The notes under the pieces are model-generated. The model ran no database searches, was not told where the DNA came from, and worked only from the letters and a program-made list of their open reading frames with translations. From an uncultured Pseudomonadota bacterium (GTDB lineage Bacteria > Pseudomonadota > Alphaproteobacteria > RF32 > CAG-239): a stretch of 61,960 bases of DNA. Position 1 is the first letter of the stretch. Every line of letters begins with the position of its first letter. The stretch covers positions 1-61,960 of the forward strand of contig CABUWG010000004.1 in assembly GCA_902495305.1 (NCBI GenBank). The letters run 5' to 3'. The position numbers and the translations under genes were made by a program. Below, piece after piece: positions 24,926 to 32,303 of the stretch.

Positions 24926-26355
24926 CCAGAAAAATATCTACATTTATCTTTATTGGTCTGATTTTTACCGTCATCGTCTGGATGTTGGACAAGGCCAGCG
25001 TGGTAACCGTCGATTGGCGCAGTTATCATGAGATTTTATCCGTGCCGGAGCTCATGCTTCTGGTGTTGATGTTTGTGCTGGTTATTGACGTGTGCAACCG
25101 GATTTGCCGCAAGATATTCAATTTGCAGGTCAGAGAGGCCTATAAGGCTTCTTATCTTGAAAATGAGATTAAGGAAAATGCCGCAATTGATGTTCTGGCC
25201 GGAAAAATCAGCGAAAAAATCGTCATTGACCGCAAAGATTTTGACAAGTCGCTGCTTTTGGTTTTAAGAGCCATGACGGCAATTACGGCCGGTGATATGA
25301 ACGAAGCCCGCTTTCATATTAAAAATCTGAAAAAAGTGATTGGCAATGATCCGATTATTGATGTTTTGAAGATGAAAATTTATAAGGGCGAGAAAAATTA
25401 TGACAAGATGGAAGAGCTGTCGGCCAGAATTATGAAAAACAGCGATATTCAGATTGTCGGCATGAAAGCCGCCGTTGAAGCCCAAATGGAAAAAAGAGAG
25501 TTTAAAGAAGCGCTGGCTACCGCAAACCGCGCGTTTGAGCTGCGGCAGGATTTGTACTGGATTATTGAAAGCGCGTTTGAGCTGCGTGCCAAAGCGCAGG
25601 ACTGGGAAGGCGCTTTGCAGGTGCTTGATGCCGGCCGCAAGAAGAAAATTATTCCGGCGGATAAATACAAACGGCTGAAGGCCATCGTTCTGTTTGAACG
25701 GGCTAAAGATTTTCAGAAAGCCGGCGATGAGGTTAATTTCTTTAAGTTTTGTTCACAGGCGGTTGAAGCCGATGATACGCTGGTTCCGGCAGCCGTGGCT
25801 TTGGCAGAGTATTATAAAAATAACGACAATCAGGTGCGCAAGGCTGCTGATATTTTGTTGCGGGTATGGAAAAAGAATCCGACGGACGAAGCGGCTTATG
25901 CCTATTTGGATTTGTATCATCATAATGATGTTAATGCCAAAATTCAGAACATGGAAAGTTTGGCTATGTCCAATTCTCTCCGGCCGTCTTTGAATAACCG
26001 GATTTTGGCAGAGTTGTGCGCCGAGGCCGGAAAATGGAAAAAGGCCAAAGGCGAACTGGAAATCTTTTTGATTAACAATCCCTGCACAAAGAGAGTTTGC
26101 TCTTTGATTGCGGAATATGAAGAAGTTTTTAACAAAAACAAAAAAGAAGCAAAGTCCTGGAAAGACAAATATAAAAACTGTGCCGAAGATTCCGGCTGGG
26201 TTTGTGAAGAATGCGGCGAAAAAACTGCGGAATGGCATTCTGTATGTCCGAAGTGCAAGGCTTTCGGCGCTGAAAAATGGCATTTGTATGTGGAGCAGGA
26301 TAAACAGGAAGCCGATATGTCCAATGACGGCTATGAAGATGAAGACGAGGAGTAA
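24922..26355 (+). CDS. hemY: HemY-family TPR membrane protein with C-terminal zinc ribbon
   Basis: A 477-residue protein with two N-terminal membrane helices (about 5-18 and 40-58), an array of TPR-like helices (about 110-420) and a C-terminal ribbon C-x2-C...C-x2-C (CEECGEKTAEW...CPKCKAFG). This matches the alphaproteobacterial HemY form, not the unrelated protoporphyrinogen oxidase of Firmicutes also called HemY. Its role is not settled; it is linked to tetrapyrrole genes by context, which is absent here. Confidence 0.85.
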   Translation: MTRKISTFIFIGLIFTVIVWMLDKASVVTVDWRSYHEILSVPELMLLVLMFVLVIDVCNRICRKIFNLQVREAYKASYLENEIKENAAIDVLAGKISEKIVIDRKDFDKSLLLVLRAMTAITAGDMNEARFHIKNLKKVIGNDPIIDVLKMKIYKGEKNYDKMEELSARIMKNSDIQIVGMKAAVEAQMEKREFKEALATANRAFELRQDLYWIIESAFELRAKAQDWEGALQVLDAGRKKKIIPADKYKRLKAIVLFERAKDFQKAGDEVNFFKFCSQAVEADDTLVPAAVALAEYYKNNDNQVRKAADILLRVWKKNPTDEAAYAYLDLYHHNDVNAKIQNMESLAMSNSLRPSLNNRILAELCAEAGKWKKAKGELEIFLINNPCTKRVCSLIAEYEEVFNKNKKEAKSWKDKYKNCAEDSGWVCEECGEKTAEWHSVCPKCKAFGAEKWHLYVEQDKQEADMSNDGYEDEDEE

Positions 26356-26361
26356 CCGCTG

Positions 26362-27765
26362 ATGAACAATTCCGAGCTTAGAGATATCTGGGCGGCAAAA
26401 TATGCCAATGTTGACAGGACCTTAGCCCGGATGAAAGAGGTTAAGGCAGCGGCAACGGCCTTTAATACCAATGTTGACGCGGTTCTTAAAATCAGCGGAA
26501 AAAAACTGCAGGAGCTGATTGAAAAGTTTGGCCTGAGCTGGGATGGCCTGAATAATATTGAGGAACTGAAGCTTTTGCATGCTACGGATGTGATTAAGGG
26601 CGTGTTTAAGTGTTTTTCCCGCGGGATTGCCGAAGAATGGCTGACCGAGGACAAGGTGGTTTTTGACTGGATGGTTGAAAACATCGGTTATGACCGGCTG
26701 CAGATGGGCGGTCAGGGCGGTATTGTTGCCAATGCGTTGGCAGCGGCGGGTGTGTCCAAGGTTTATGCGCATACCAATTCTTTGCCCAAACTGCAGGCCG
26801 AGCAATTTCTGAAGCTGGATAATCTGGTTTCTTTTGATGAAAACGGTATGGAAAAACCGGCTTGCCGGATTAACCGCGGGCAGGATATTCCGCTTATTCA
26901 CTGGATTTTGGAATTTGACAAAGGTGATGAGCTGACGGTTGAGGGGCATCGGGTTGTTTGTCCGAAGTCCAATCGTTTTATTGCCACTTATGATCCTTTG
27001 AATCTTAATCTGGTGAAAGATGACGCTTTTGTGCGTTTTTCAGAAACGCATCCGATAGACTTTATTGTTTTGTCGGGTTTTCATGCTCTGACAGCCAATA
27101 AGGGCGGCTGTGCGCTGATTGAGGACGTTTTGCCGCTGATAAAAAGCTGGAAAAAGGTTAATCCGCAGGGAATCGTCCATTTGGAAGTGGCTTCAACGCA
27201 AGATATTGCCGTCAGAAAAGCAATTGTCAGCCAGATTGCGCCGCTGGTTGATTCAATCGGTCTGAACGAGCGTGAAACAATAGATGTGCTTCAAGTTATC
27301 GGCGAAGAAAAATTTGCTGCCGAATGTGAGGAAAATACCGACAGCGCCCATATGCTGGAGGCTGTTTTCCGGATTAAGGAAAAAGTTGGCTGTCCGCGGG
27401 TTCAGCTGCATATGTTCGGGTTGTATCTGACTTTGCAGGACAAGGGTTTTCGGATCAAGCCGCAGGAGAATTTACGCGGAATGTGTCTGGCAGCCGTGGC
27501 GGCGGCCGGAAAAGCCAGTCTGGGCAAAGTTGAAAAACCTGAGGATTTTGTTGTGCGTAAAGATACACCGGTGAATGACGAGGCTTTGAATGTTTTGAAG
27601 AAAGCCGCAGCTTATGCCCAAAATGAAAAGCTGGAAGTAGACGGTATTATTGATTTTCGGGGCTATGACCTGATTGCGATACCGACGATTTTGGTTCCGA
27701 AACCTGTGACATTGGTTGGGATGGGAGATACTATATCTTCAATTTCCCTCGTCTCCTCTCGGTAA
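26362..27765 (+). CDS. ADP-dependent glucokinase/phosphofructokinase-family sugar kinase
   Basis: A 467-residue ribokinase-fold enzyme matching the ADP-dependent sugar kinases. FNTNVDAV (34-41) is the sugar-binding Asn/Asp motif, MGGQGGIVAN (115-124) the glycine-rich segment, ERET near 293 resembles the NxxE metal motif, and GMGD (453-456) with a following TISS carries the catalytic aspartate. These enzymes use ADP rather than ATP and are best known from Euryarchaeota and animals. The protein ends 11 residues after the catalytic Asp, close to a palindromic repeat. It begins 6 bp after hemY. Confidence 0.85.
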   Translation: MNNSELRDIWAAKYANVDRTLARMKEVKAAATAFNTNVDAVLKISGKKLQELIEKFGLSWDGLNNIEELKLLHATDVIKGVFKCFSRGIAEEWLTEDKVVFDWMVENIGYDRLQMGGQGGIVANALAAAGVSKVYAHTNSLPKLQAEQFLKLDNLVSFDENGMEKPACRINRGQDIPLIHWILEFDKGDELTVEGHRVVCPKSNRFIATYDPLNLNLVKDDAFVRFSETHPIDFIVLSGFHALTANKGGCALIEDVLPLIKSWKKVNPQGIVHLEVASTQDIAVRKAIVSQIAPLVDSIGLNERETIDVLQVIGEEKFAAECEENTDSAHMLEAVFRIKEKVGCPRVQLHMFGLYLTLQDKGFRIKPQENLRGMCLAAVAAAGKASLGKVEKPEDFVVRKDTPVNDEALNVLKKAAAYAQNEKLEVDGIIDFRGYDLIAIPTILVPKPVTLVGMGDTISSISLVSSR

Positions 27766-27769
27766 AAGT

Positions 27770-27914
27770 AAAACCGCGCTCTGTGATCACCTAATACAGA
27801 AAAAAGAATTTTAGCTAAGTCATGTATGTCTTTATACACTCCTGTCGCTAAAATTCTTTTTTCTTATTATCTGACTTACATATCGCGGTTTTACAGCGGC
27901 CTGAGGCGAGTATG
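27770..27914. repeat. Palindromic repeat family I, copy 1
   Basis: A long imperfect palindrome beginning 5 bp after a stop codon. Outer arms AAAACCGCG (27770-27778) and CGCGGTTTT (27884-27892); inner arms AAAAAGAATTTTAGC (from 27801) and GCTAAAATTCTTTTT (from 27847); tip with ATGTATGTCTTTATACACT. Joints CTAATACAG and CTTATTAT and the trailing ACAGCGGCCTGA are shared with the other copies, whereas both arm sequences are its own. Confidence 0.8.
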
Positions 27915-28130
27915 CTTGAGTTTTAAACCTTTTTTTGTACACGTCGAATTTTGCTCCACCAATAGCACCGGCCTTTATCAAACTTTTATAAAAAACGCGT
28001 ATAATGGCCGACTAATACAGATTTCGCGGGCTGGAGAAATGCTCATGTACTACTTTGTACCTTAGGCATCTAGGCTCGCTATGGTTGCTCACGCTTCCCT
28101 CGCTTGCCAAGATGTTCCAAAGAGCTTGCA
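27915..28130. repeat. Decayed family I units and trailing repeat
   Basis: 27915-27965 is a worn hairpin unit ending TTTGTACACGTCGAATTTTG. 27966-28060 is the left half of another unit (GCACCGGC...TATAATGGCCGACTAATACAG...ATGTACTACTTTGTAC) whose right half is missing. The CTTAGGCATCTAGGCTCGC repeat (28061-28128) follows in its place. No gene is seen. Confidence 0.65.
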
Positions 28131-28263
28131 GACAAAAACAACCGAAGTAACGGTTGTTTTTTGCGTAGCGCTTGCTTTTTCCACCCTAAAATCTTATTAT
28201 TCGGCTCATTCTCCGCAGTTCTTACAGCGGCTAGAGGAGAGTATGTTTGTGTGTTCTGGCCGC
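28130..28263. repeat. Hairpin and family I right-half remnant
   Basis: AAAACAACCG pairs with CGGTTGTTTT around a 6-nt loop (28135-28160). TTTTTCCACCCTAAAATCTTATTATTCGG-like sequence at 28189-28215 matches the right arm of the family I copies at 34424 and 61455. It ends near a terminal ACAGCGGC motif. Confidence 0.55.
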
Positions 28264-28809
28264 TCATGCTTGTTTCTTTTCTTCACTCTCCAATGTTATA
28301 TACTCCGGTGGGATGAGGCCGTTTTTCAGGACAAGCAGGTAGTAAGGCACGACAGAAAAGCGCAGGCCGAGTTTTTCATCGCAGGCAGACCAGTCGACGG
28401 GAAAAGTGCCGATATCTTTGATTGAGTTCAGTTTAACCAGACATTCATCAATATCTTGCGGAAGAATTTTATCTAAGTTTGGTTTGATGGCCGGAGAGAC
28501 ATAGACGGCTTCAATAAGTCCGTCAGCTTCTAATTTTGGAACGTCAATAGAGAATAAATCGGCGTTGTCAATAAAAGGTTTGAACATGTTTTTGCTTTTT
28601 TCAGTCCATTGGATTGGTTCGGAAAAAGCTCTGATGGCGCGACTGTGACCGGTAAAACAGCTTTCAAACCAGTTGACAATGCCCTCATGGGTGGTTTGAC
28701 CGCTCCGTTTGTAATAATAACTAAGCTCGGCGCTCGGATTTTTGGCAAAGGACAAGATTCCCTCAGTCAATGCGGAATTTCCTTTGGTGATGTAGTGATA
28801 CAGTTTCAT
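28264..28809 (-). CDS. Unknown 181-residue protein
   Basis: A soluble protein starting MKLYHYI, with conserved-looking features: YYYKRSGQTTHEGIVNWFESCF and a YYLLVLKNGLIPPEYI C-terminus. I cannot name its family from sequence alone; the N-terminal LYHY motif superficially recalls ADP-ribosyltransferase-like folds, but no catalytic pattern is clear. It stands alone, bounded by repeat DNA downstream and a 240-bp spacer upstream. Confidence 0.65.
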   Translation of the reverse strand: MKLYHYITKGNSALTEGILSFAKNPSAELSYYYKRSGQTTHEGIVNWFESCFTGHSRAIRAFSEPIQWTEKSKNMFKPFIDNADLFSIDVPKLEADGLIEAVYVSPAIKPNLDKILPQDIDECLVKLNSIKDIGTFPVDWSACDEKLGLRFSVVPYYLLVLKNGLIPPEYITLESEEKKQA

Positions 28810-29048
28810 AATTTTGCCTTGATTTGTTATTTATTCAAATTCTATCATTTTTTTGCAATTTGGGCAATGGTTATGTTTTTCAGGTTATGACGGAAGGCGG
28901 CGGGGTGGTGTATGCTTGGTGAAAGCGGGTTATCCGTTTTTTATTAAGACAGGCAAACGGGGTGTAGAAGCGGGGTTTGCGATTTTACTTGCAATTCGGC
29001 AGATTGAATGTATATATAATTCTAATTGATTGAAACAGGAGAAAGAAA

Positions 29049-29429
29049 ATGGCAGAGAAAGAACCCTCGCAACGGCAGCTCAGGGTCGGGCAGGAGATTA
29101 AAAAGATTTTGGCCGGTTTTATTGACCATGGCGAGATTAGAAATCTGGAAGGAATCCACACCATGGTTACAATTACCGAAGTGCGGGTTTCTCCGGACTT
29201 GAAATATGCCTCGGTTTATCTGATGACAACGAACGGCGAATATCTTAAAGAAGTTTTGGACGGTTTGCAGTTGGCGGCCAATTATCTGCGCAAGCAAGTG
29301 GCCGGAAAGCTCCAATTGCGTTATGCGCCGGAGCTGGTTTTTAAGGTTGACGATACGTTTGAGCAGGTTGACAAGATTGAGCGGCTGCTCAGAGATCCAA
29401 AAGTTCAGGAAGACTTGAACAAGGAATAA
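29049..29429 (+). CDS. rbfA: Ribosome-binding factor A
   Basis: A 126-residue KH-fold protein: RQLRVGQEIKKIL at the start, EVRVSPDLKYASVYL near 55 and LQLRYAPELVFKVDDTF near 95. It helps mature the 30S subunit. An AGGAGAAAG ribosome site lies 8 bases upstream. The usual upstream infB and nusA are absent, and the usual downstream truB is separated by two unknown genes and three terminators. Confidence 0.94.
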   Translation: MAEKEPSQRQLRVGQEIKKILAGFIDHGEIRNLEGIHTMVTITEVRVSPDLKYASVYLMTTNGEYLKEVLDGLQLAANYLRKQVAGKLQLRYAPELVFKVDDTFEQVDKIERLLRDPKVQEDLNKE

Positions 29430-29436
29430 AAACAAT

Positions 29437-29463
29437 AAAGCACTTTTCGGAGTGCTTTTTTTG
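29437..29463 (+). terminator. Terminator after rbfA
   Basis: AAAGCACT against AGTGCTTT with a short loop and a T run. Confidence 0.85.
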
Positions 29464-29527
29464 TTGCCGGAATAAAAATATTGGGTTATGCAGGATATCT
29501 AAAATTAATTATTAAATTTATTATGGG

Positions 29528-30178
29528 GTGAAATATAAATTATTAGAGCGTGTTCCTAAAAAATGTTTTGCGGACAGGTGTGAAATTGTTGAACGGGACG
29601 GCAAAAAATTTCTTGAAATTTCAGTCTTTCAGAGCAGAAAACGGCAAAATGCGGTTTTTGCAGAGGGAAAAGATATTTCATGTAAAGAAAATATTTATTG
29701 CTGTTTTCAAAACAACGGGGATTGTATCCTTTGTTATTTTGATGCCGGAAACAGGCAAATCATGATTGTCTGCAAGCAGTGCCTTGCTTATTTTTTGAAA
29801 GACACATTTCTGTTTTTTAAGAAGAAAAGCATTTGGTACCGTTTTGATTTGCAACGGCGGAAATATCTGCGGCTTGGCGTTTTGCGGGAAGAGGGTTTCT
29901 GGATGCCGCCGCGCGACAGGCTGAGAGGGTGCAGCAACTCCGTTGACGTTTATTTCTTTTATGACGGCATGTTTGTTAAGAAACATTGTGAACGGGTTGT
30001 AAAAGTCATTGGCAAGAATCTGTATTTTCTGAAAACCGGAAAAAAGGTTTCCGTATTGACGGATTTTTGTATGAACGGACAAGTTCCTACGGTCAGGCAG
30101 TTTGTTTCTGATCTTTCTGTTGAAGAAGTCGGTTTGTTTTTTTCGACCAAAGGAATTTATAAAAAACTGTTTTGTTAG
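29528..30178 (+). CDS. Unknown Cys- and aromatic-rich basic protein
   Basis: A 216-residue protein read from a GTG start. It has 11 or so cysteines, many Phe/Tyr and a high basic content, with no signal peptide, membrane helix or known domain. The start is preceded by a TAAAATTAATTATTAA-type sequence rather than a proper Shine-Dalgarno site. It has its own terminator and so is monocistronic, inserted between rbfA and truB. The next gene shares a similar tone (YxFFDDG/FYDG-like patches, basic), and the two may be distant relatives. Confidence 0.6.
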   Translation: MKYKLLERVPKKCFADRCEIVERDGKKFLEISVFQSRKRQNAVFAEGKDISCKENIYCCFQNNGDCILCYFDAGNRQIMIVCKQCLAYFLKDTFLFFKKKSIWYRFDLQRRKYLRLGVLREEGFWMPPRDRLRGCSNSVDVYFFYDGMFVKKHCERVVKVIGKNLYFLKTGKKVSVLTDFCMNGQVPTVRQFVSDLSVEEVGLFFSTKGIYKKLFC

Positions 30179-30180
30179 AA

Positions 30181-30213
30181 AAAGAGGCGTATTCTGCGGG
30201 ATACGTCTTTTTT
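30181..30213 (+). terminator. Terminator after the 216-aa gene
   Basis: AGGCGTAT (30185-30192) pairs with ATACGTCT (30201-30208), one G-T wobble, then a T run. Confidence 0.75.
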
Positions 30214-30291
30214 GTTGCCTTTCGGCTTTTTGTGTGGTAGCTCTGACTCTTAATATAAGATTATTTTGAATAATTATTAAAAGCATAATGT

Positions 30292-30798
30292 ATGGATTTG
30301 ACTAAATTCGGCGTAAAAATTATTCCCAAGGACGGTAAATTCTTTTTGGCTTTTTACAAGCGCGGAAGAGAAACCAGTCTGCTTTTGGGAGAACGTTATT
30401 GGTTTGACAAGAACAAATGTCTCTGGTCGCAAAAAGGGCGGGAAACCCATGTTTTTTCGTTAAGGCAGGGAAGTGTGCCGCTTAAGCGTTTGGCTAAAAT
30501 GTCTTATTATCATTTTCTTGATGACGGGGATTTTATTTTCAGAATGGTTCATGAAGATGTCTGGATGAAATTTTCATATTCTGAAAAGAAAAATCTGTTA
30601 TTGGGAAATTTGTTTTGCCATATTGCCGAACGCAACTTTTGGCTTTTTCTGAAGAAGGAGGGCGGAAAAAAGGTCAGATTTTTTTCCATTCACGGAAATA
30701 ATCTTTCCAGTCTGGAAGCTTATGATTGGTTTTGGATTGACCGTCATACGCTTAATTTGGCGACCAAAAGCGGTAACGTCAGGCTGCGAATCCGATGA
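30292..30798 (+). CDS. Unknown basic 168-residue protein
   Basis: A soluble, aromatic- and Lys/Arg-rich protein with several short beta-strand-like repeats (FFLAFYKRGRE, DFIFRMVHEDVWMKF, FWLFLKKEGGKKVRFF). No family was recognised. The ATG has no Shine-Dalgarno sequence but follows AATAATTATTAAAAGC. It ends at its own terminator; with the previous gene it splits the rbfA-truB operon. Confidence 0.6.
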   Translation: MDLTKFGVKIIPKDGKFFLAFYKRGRETSLLLGERYWFDKNKCLWSQKGRETHVFSLRQGSVPLKRLAKMSYYHFLDDGDFIFRMVHEDVWMKFSYSEKKNLLLGNLFCHIAERNFWLFLKKEGGKKVRFFSIHGNNLSSLEAYDWFWIDRHTLNLATKSGNVRLRIR

Positions 30799-30807
30799 TT
30801 TTATTAA

Positions 30808-30847
30808 AAAACCGTAATGTCAGACTTGGCAATACGGTTTTTTTATG
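30808..30847 (+). terminator. Terminator before truB
   Basis: AAAACCGTA (30808-30816) pairs with TACGGTTTT (30833-30841), followed by T. Confidence 0.8.
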
Positions 30848-30877
30848 AAATGATGGCCTTAAAGGAGAGTTTTTATA

Positions 30878-31789
30878 ATGGCAAGGCATAAAAAAGGCGA
30901 AGATATAAACGGCTGGCTGATTGTGGACAAGCCCCGCGACATGGGATCTACCGATGTGGTCAATATGACCCGCCGGATGTTTAATGCCAAAAAAAACGGC
31001 CATGCAGGGACGCTCGACCCTTTTGCAACCGGTGTGCTGCCGGTGGCATTCGGTGAGGCGACAAAGCTTTTGCCTATGGTGACGGACGGGCAGAAAGAAT
31101 ATGAGTTTGTGCTGCAATGGGGAGCTGAAACAAATACCGGTGACAGTGAAGGAGAAATTGTTTCCCGTTGTGAAAAAGTTCCCTGCCGGAAAGATATTCT
31201 GGCCGTTTTGCCGCAGTTTATCGGTGAGATTACGCAGGTTCCGCCGGCTTTTTCGGCCATAAAAATCAACGGGCAGCGTGCGTATGATCTGGCACGAAAG
31301 GGCGAAGACGTGGCCATTCCCGAAAGAAAGGTCGAAATTTATGCTTTGGAACTTTTGGAAGAATTGCCCGATTGTCGGGCAAGGTTTCGGGTGGCGTGCT
31401 CAAAAGGGACTTATGTGCGGACGCTGGGACGTGATTTGGCCCGAAAACTCGGAACTTTGGGCTATTTACAAGAGCTGAGAAGGACAAAATGCGGAAAATT
31501 TTCGCTCGAAGATACGATTTTACTGGAAAATTTAAAAAAAGTAGTGCATACTGACGCTCTGAAAGAATTTCTGCTTCCGTTAATAACATCACTGCGCGAC
31601 ATCGCGGTTTTAGCTGTATCGGAAGCTGATGCCGCCAAGCTCCGGCTTGGACAAGGGTTGTCTCCTAAAAATTATGATATTGATAATTTGACAGGCAAAC
31701 AGGCTGTGGCCGTGTTTGAGGGCAGTCCGGCGGCAATTGTCCGAATCGATGAGAGAAAAATTTCACCGGTTCGTGTGTTTAACTGTTAA
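30878..31789 (+). CDS. truB: tRNA pseudouridine55 synthase
   Basis: A 303-residue TruB. GWLIVDKPRDMGSTDVV at the N-terminus, GHAGTLDPFATGVLPVAFG with the catalytic aspartate near residue 48, and CSKGTYVRTLGRDLA near 180 are diagnostic. It isomerises U55 in tRNA. A strong AAAGGAGAG site precedes the start. It is followed 16 bp later by rpsO, the widely conserved truB-rpsO-pnp order. Confidence 0.96.
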   Translation: MARHKKGEDINGWLIVDKPRDMGSTDVVNMTRRMFNAKKNGHAGTLDPFATGVLPVAFGEATKLLPMVTDGQKEYEFVLQWGAETNTGDSEGEIVSRCEKVPCRKDILAVLPQFIGEITQVPPAFSAIKINGQRAYDLARKGEDVAIPERKVEIYALELLEELPDCRARFRVACSKGTYVRTLGRDLARKLGTLGYLQELRRTKCGKFSLEDTILLENLKKVVHTDALKEFLLPLITSLRDIAVLAVSEADAAKLRLGQGLSPKNYDIDNLTGKQAVAVFEGSPAAIVRIDERKISPVRVFNC

Positions 31790-31805
31790 CATAAAGGAAA
31801 AATTG

Positions 31806-32075
31806 ATGTCGATTACGAATGAAAAGAAACAAGAAATTATCAAATCTTTTGGCTTGAAACAAGATGATACGGGTTCTCCCGAAGTTCAGATTGCTATCTG
31901 GACTGCCAGAATCAACAGCCTGATTGAACACTTTAACGTTCATAAAAAAGATTTGCATTCCCGTCTGGGTTTGATGAAGATGGTCAGCCGTCGTCGTCAC
32001 CTGCTTGACCACTTGAAAGCAACCAGCGAAAGCAGATATCAGGATTTGATTAAGAAATTGGATTTGCGTAAGTAA
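31806..32075 (+). CDS. rpsO: 30S ribosomal protein S15
   Basis: An 89-residue S15 with the family motifs DTGSPEVQIA, LHSRLGLMKMVSRRRHLLDHL. AAGGA sits 8 bases before the ATG; the longer frame into truB is not needed. S15 nucleates the 16S central domain. Confidence 0.97.
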   Translation: MSITNEKKQEIIKSFGLKQDDTGSPEVQIAIWTARINSLIEHFNVHKKDLHSRLGLMKMVSRRRHLLDHLKATSESRYQDLIKKLDLRK

Positions 32076-32093
32076 TTTAAGAGTTAAGATTTT

Positions 32094-32201
32094 ATGCTGT
32101 TCGGAAGTGCTTTGGTTTGTTCATTTTTGATGTTTGGTTCTTTTGGGGACCAAGCCGGTATGAGCGGCGGAAGCAGTTTTTCCAATCAGCGGAAATTTTG
32201 A
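32094..32201 (+). CDS. Possible 35-residue peptide between rpsO and pnp
   Basis: ATG to TGA encodes a hydrophobic N-terminus (MLFGSALVCSFLMFG) followed by a Gly/Ser-rich tail. It has no clear ribosome site and no known homologue in my memory. It could be a small secreted or lipid-modified peptide, or simply an open stretch in the leader of pnp. Low confidence. Confidence 0.25.
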   Translation: MLFGSALVCSFLMFGSFGDQAGMSGGSSFSNQRKF

Positions 32202-32208
32202 TTTTCGG

Positions 32209-32262
32209 GGTGCGGGGCAATCGGGCTCCGCATTCCTTTTAAATCCTGCCCGCGGGCAGGTG
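32209..32262 (+). promoter_or_regulatory. Hairpins in the rpsO-pnp spacer
   Basis: TGCGGGGC pairs imperfectly with GCTCCGCA (about 32210-32232) and is followed by TTCCTTTT. Then CCTGCCCGCGGGCAGG (32247-32262) is a perfect palindrome. In other bacteria a hairpin here is the RNase III site for pnp autoregulation; the same role here is an inference. Confidence 0.5.
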
Positions 32263-32303
32263 AGGTTTGTTAGATAGATTATAGATAGAAAGGTAAAAGG
32301 AAT

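Noticed and set aside
27770..28260. CRISPR array or integron attC sites in the repeat clusters
   Set aside because: Repeats are not evenly spaced, there are no unique spacers of uniform length, no cas or integrase gene is near, and the R/L box consensus of attC is missing.
28081..28425. Frame reading plus-strand across the repeat into the unknown gene
   Set aside because: It is made of repeat DNA and antisense of 28264-28809; no support for translation.
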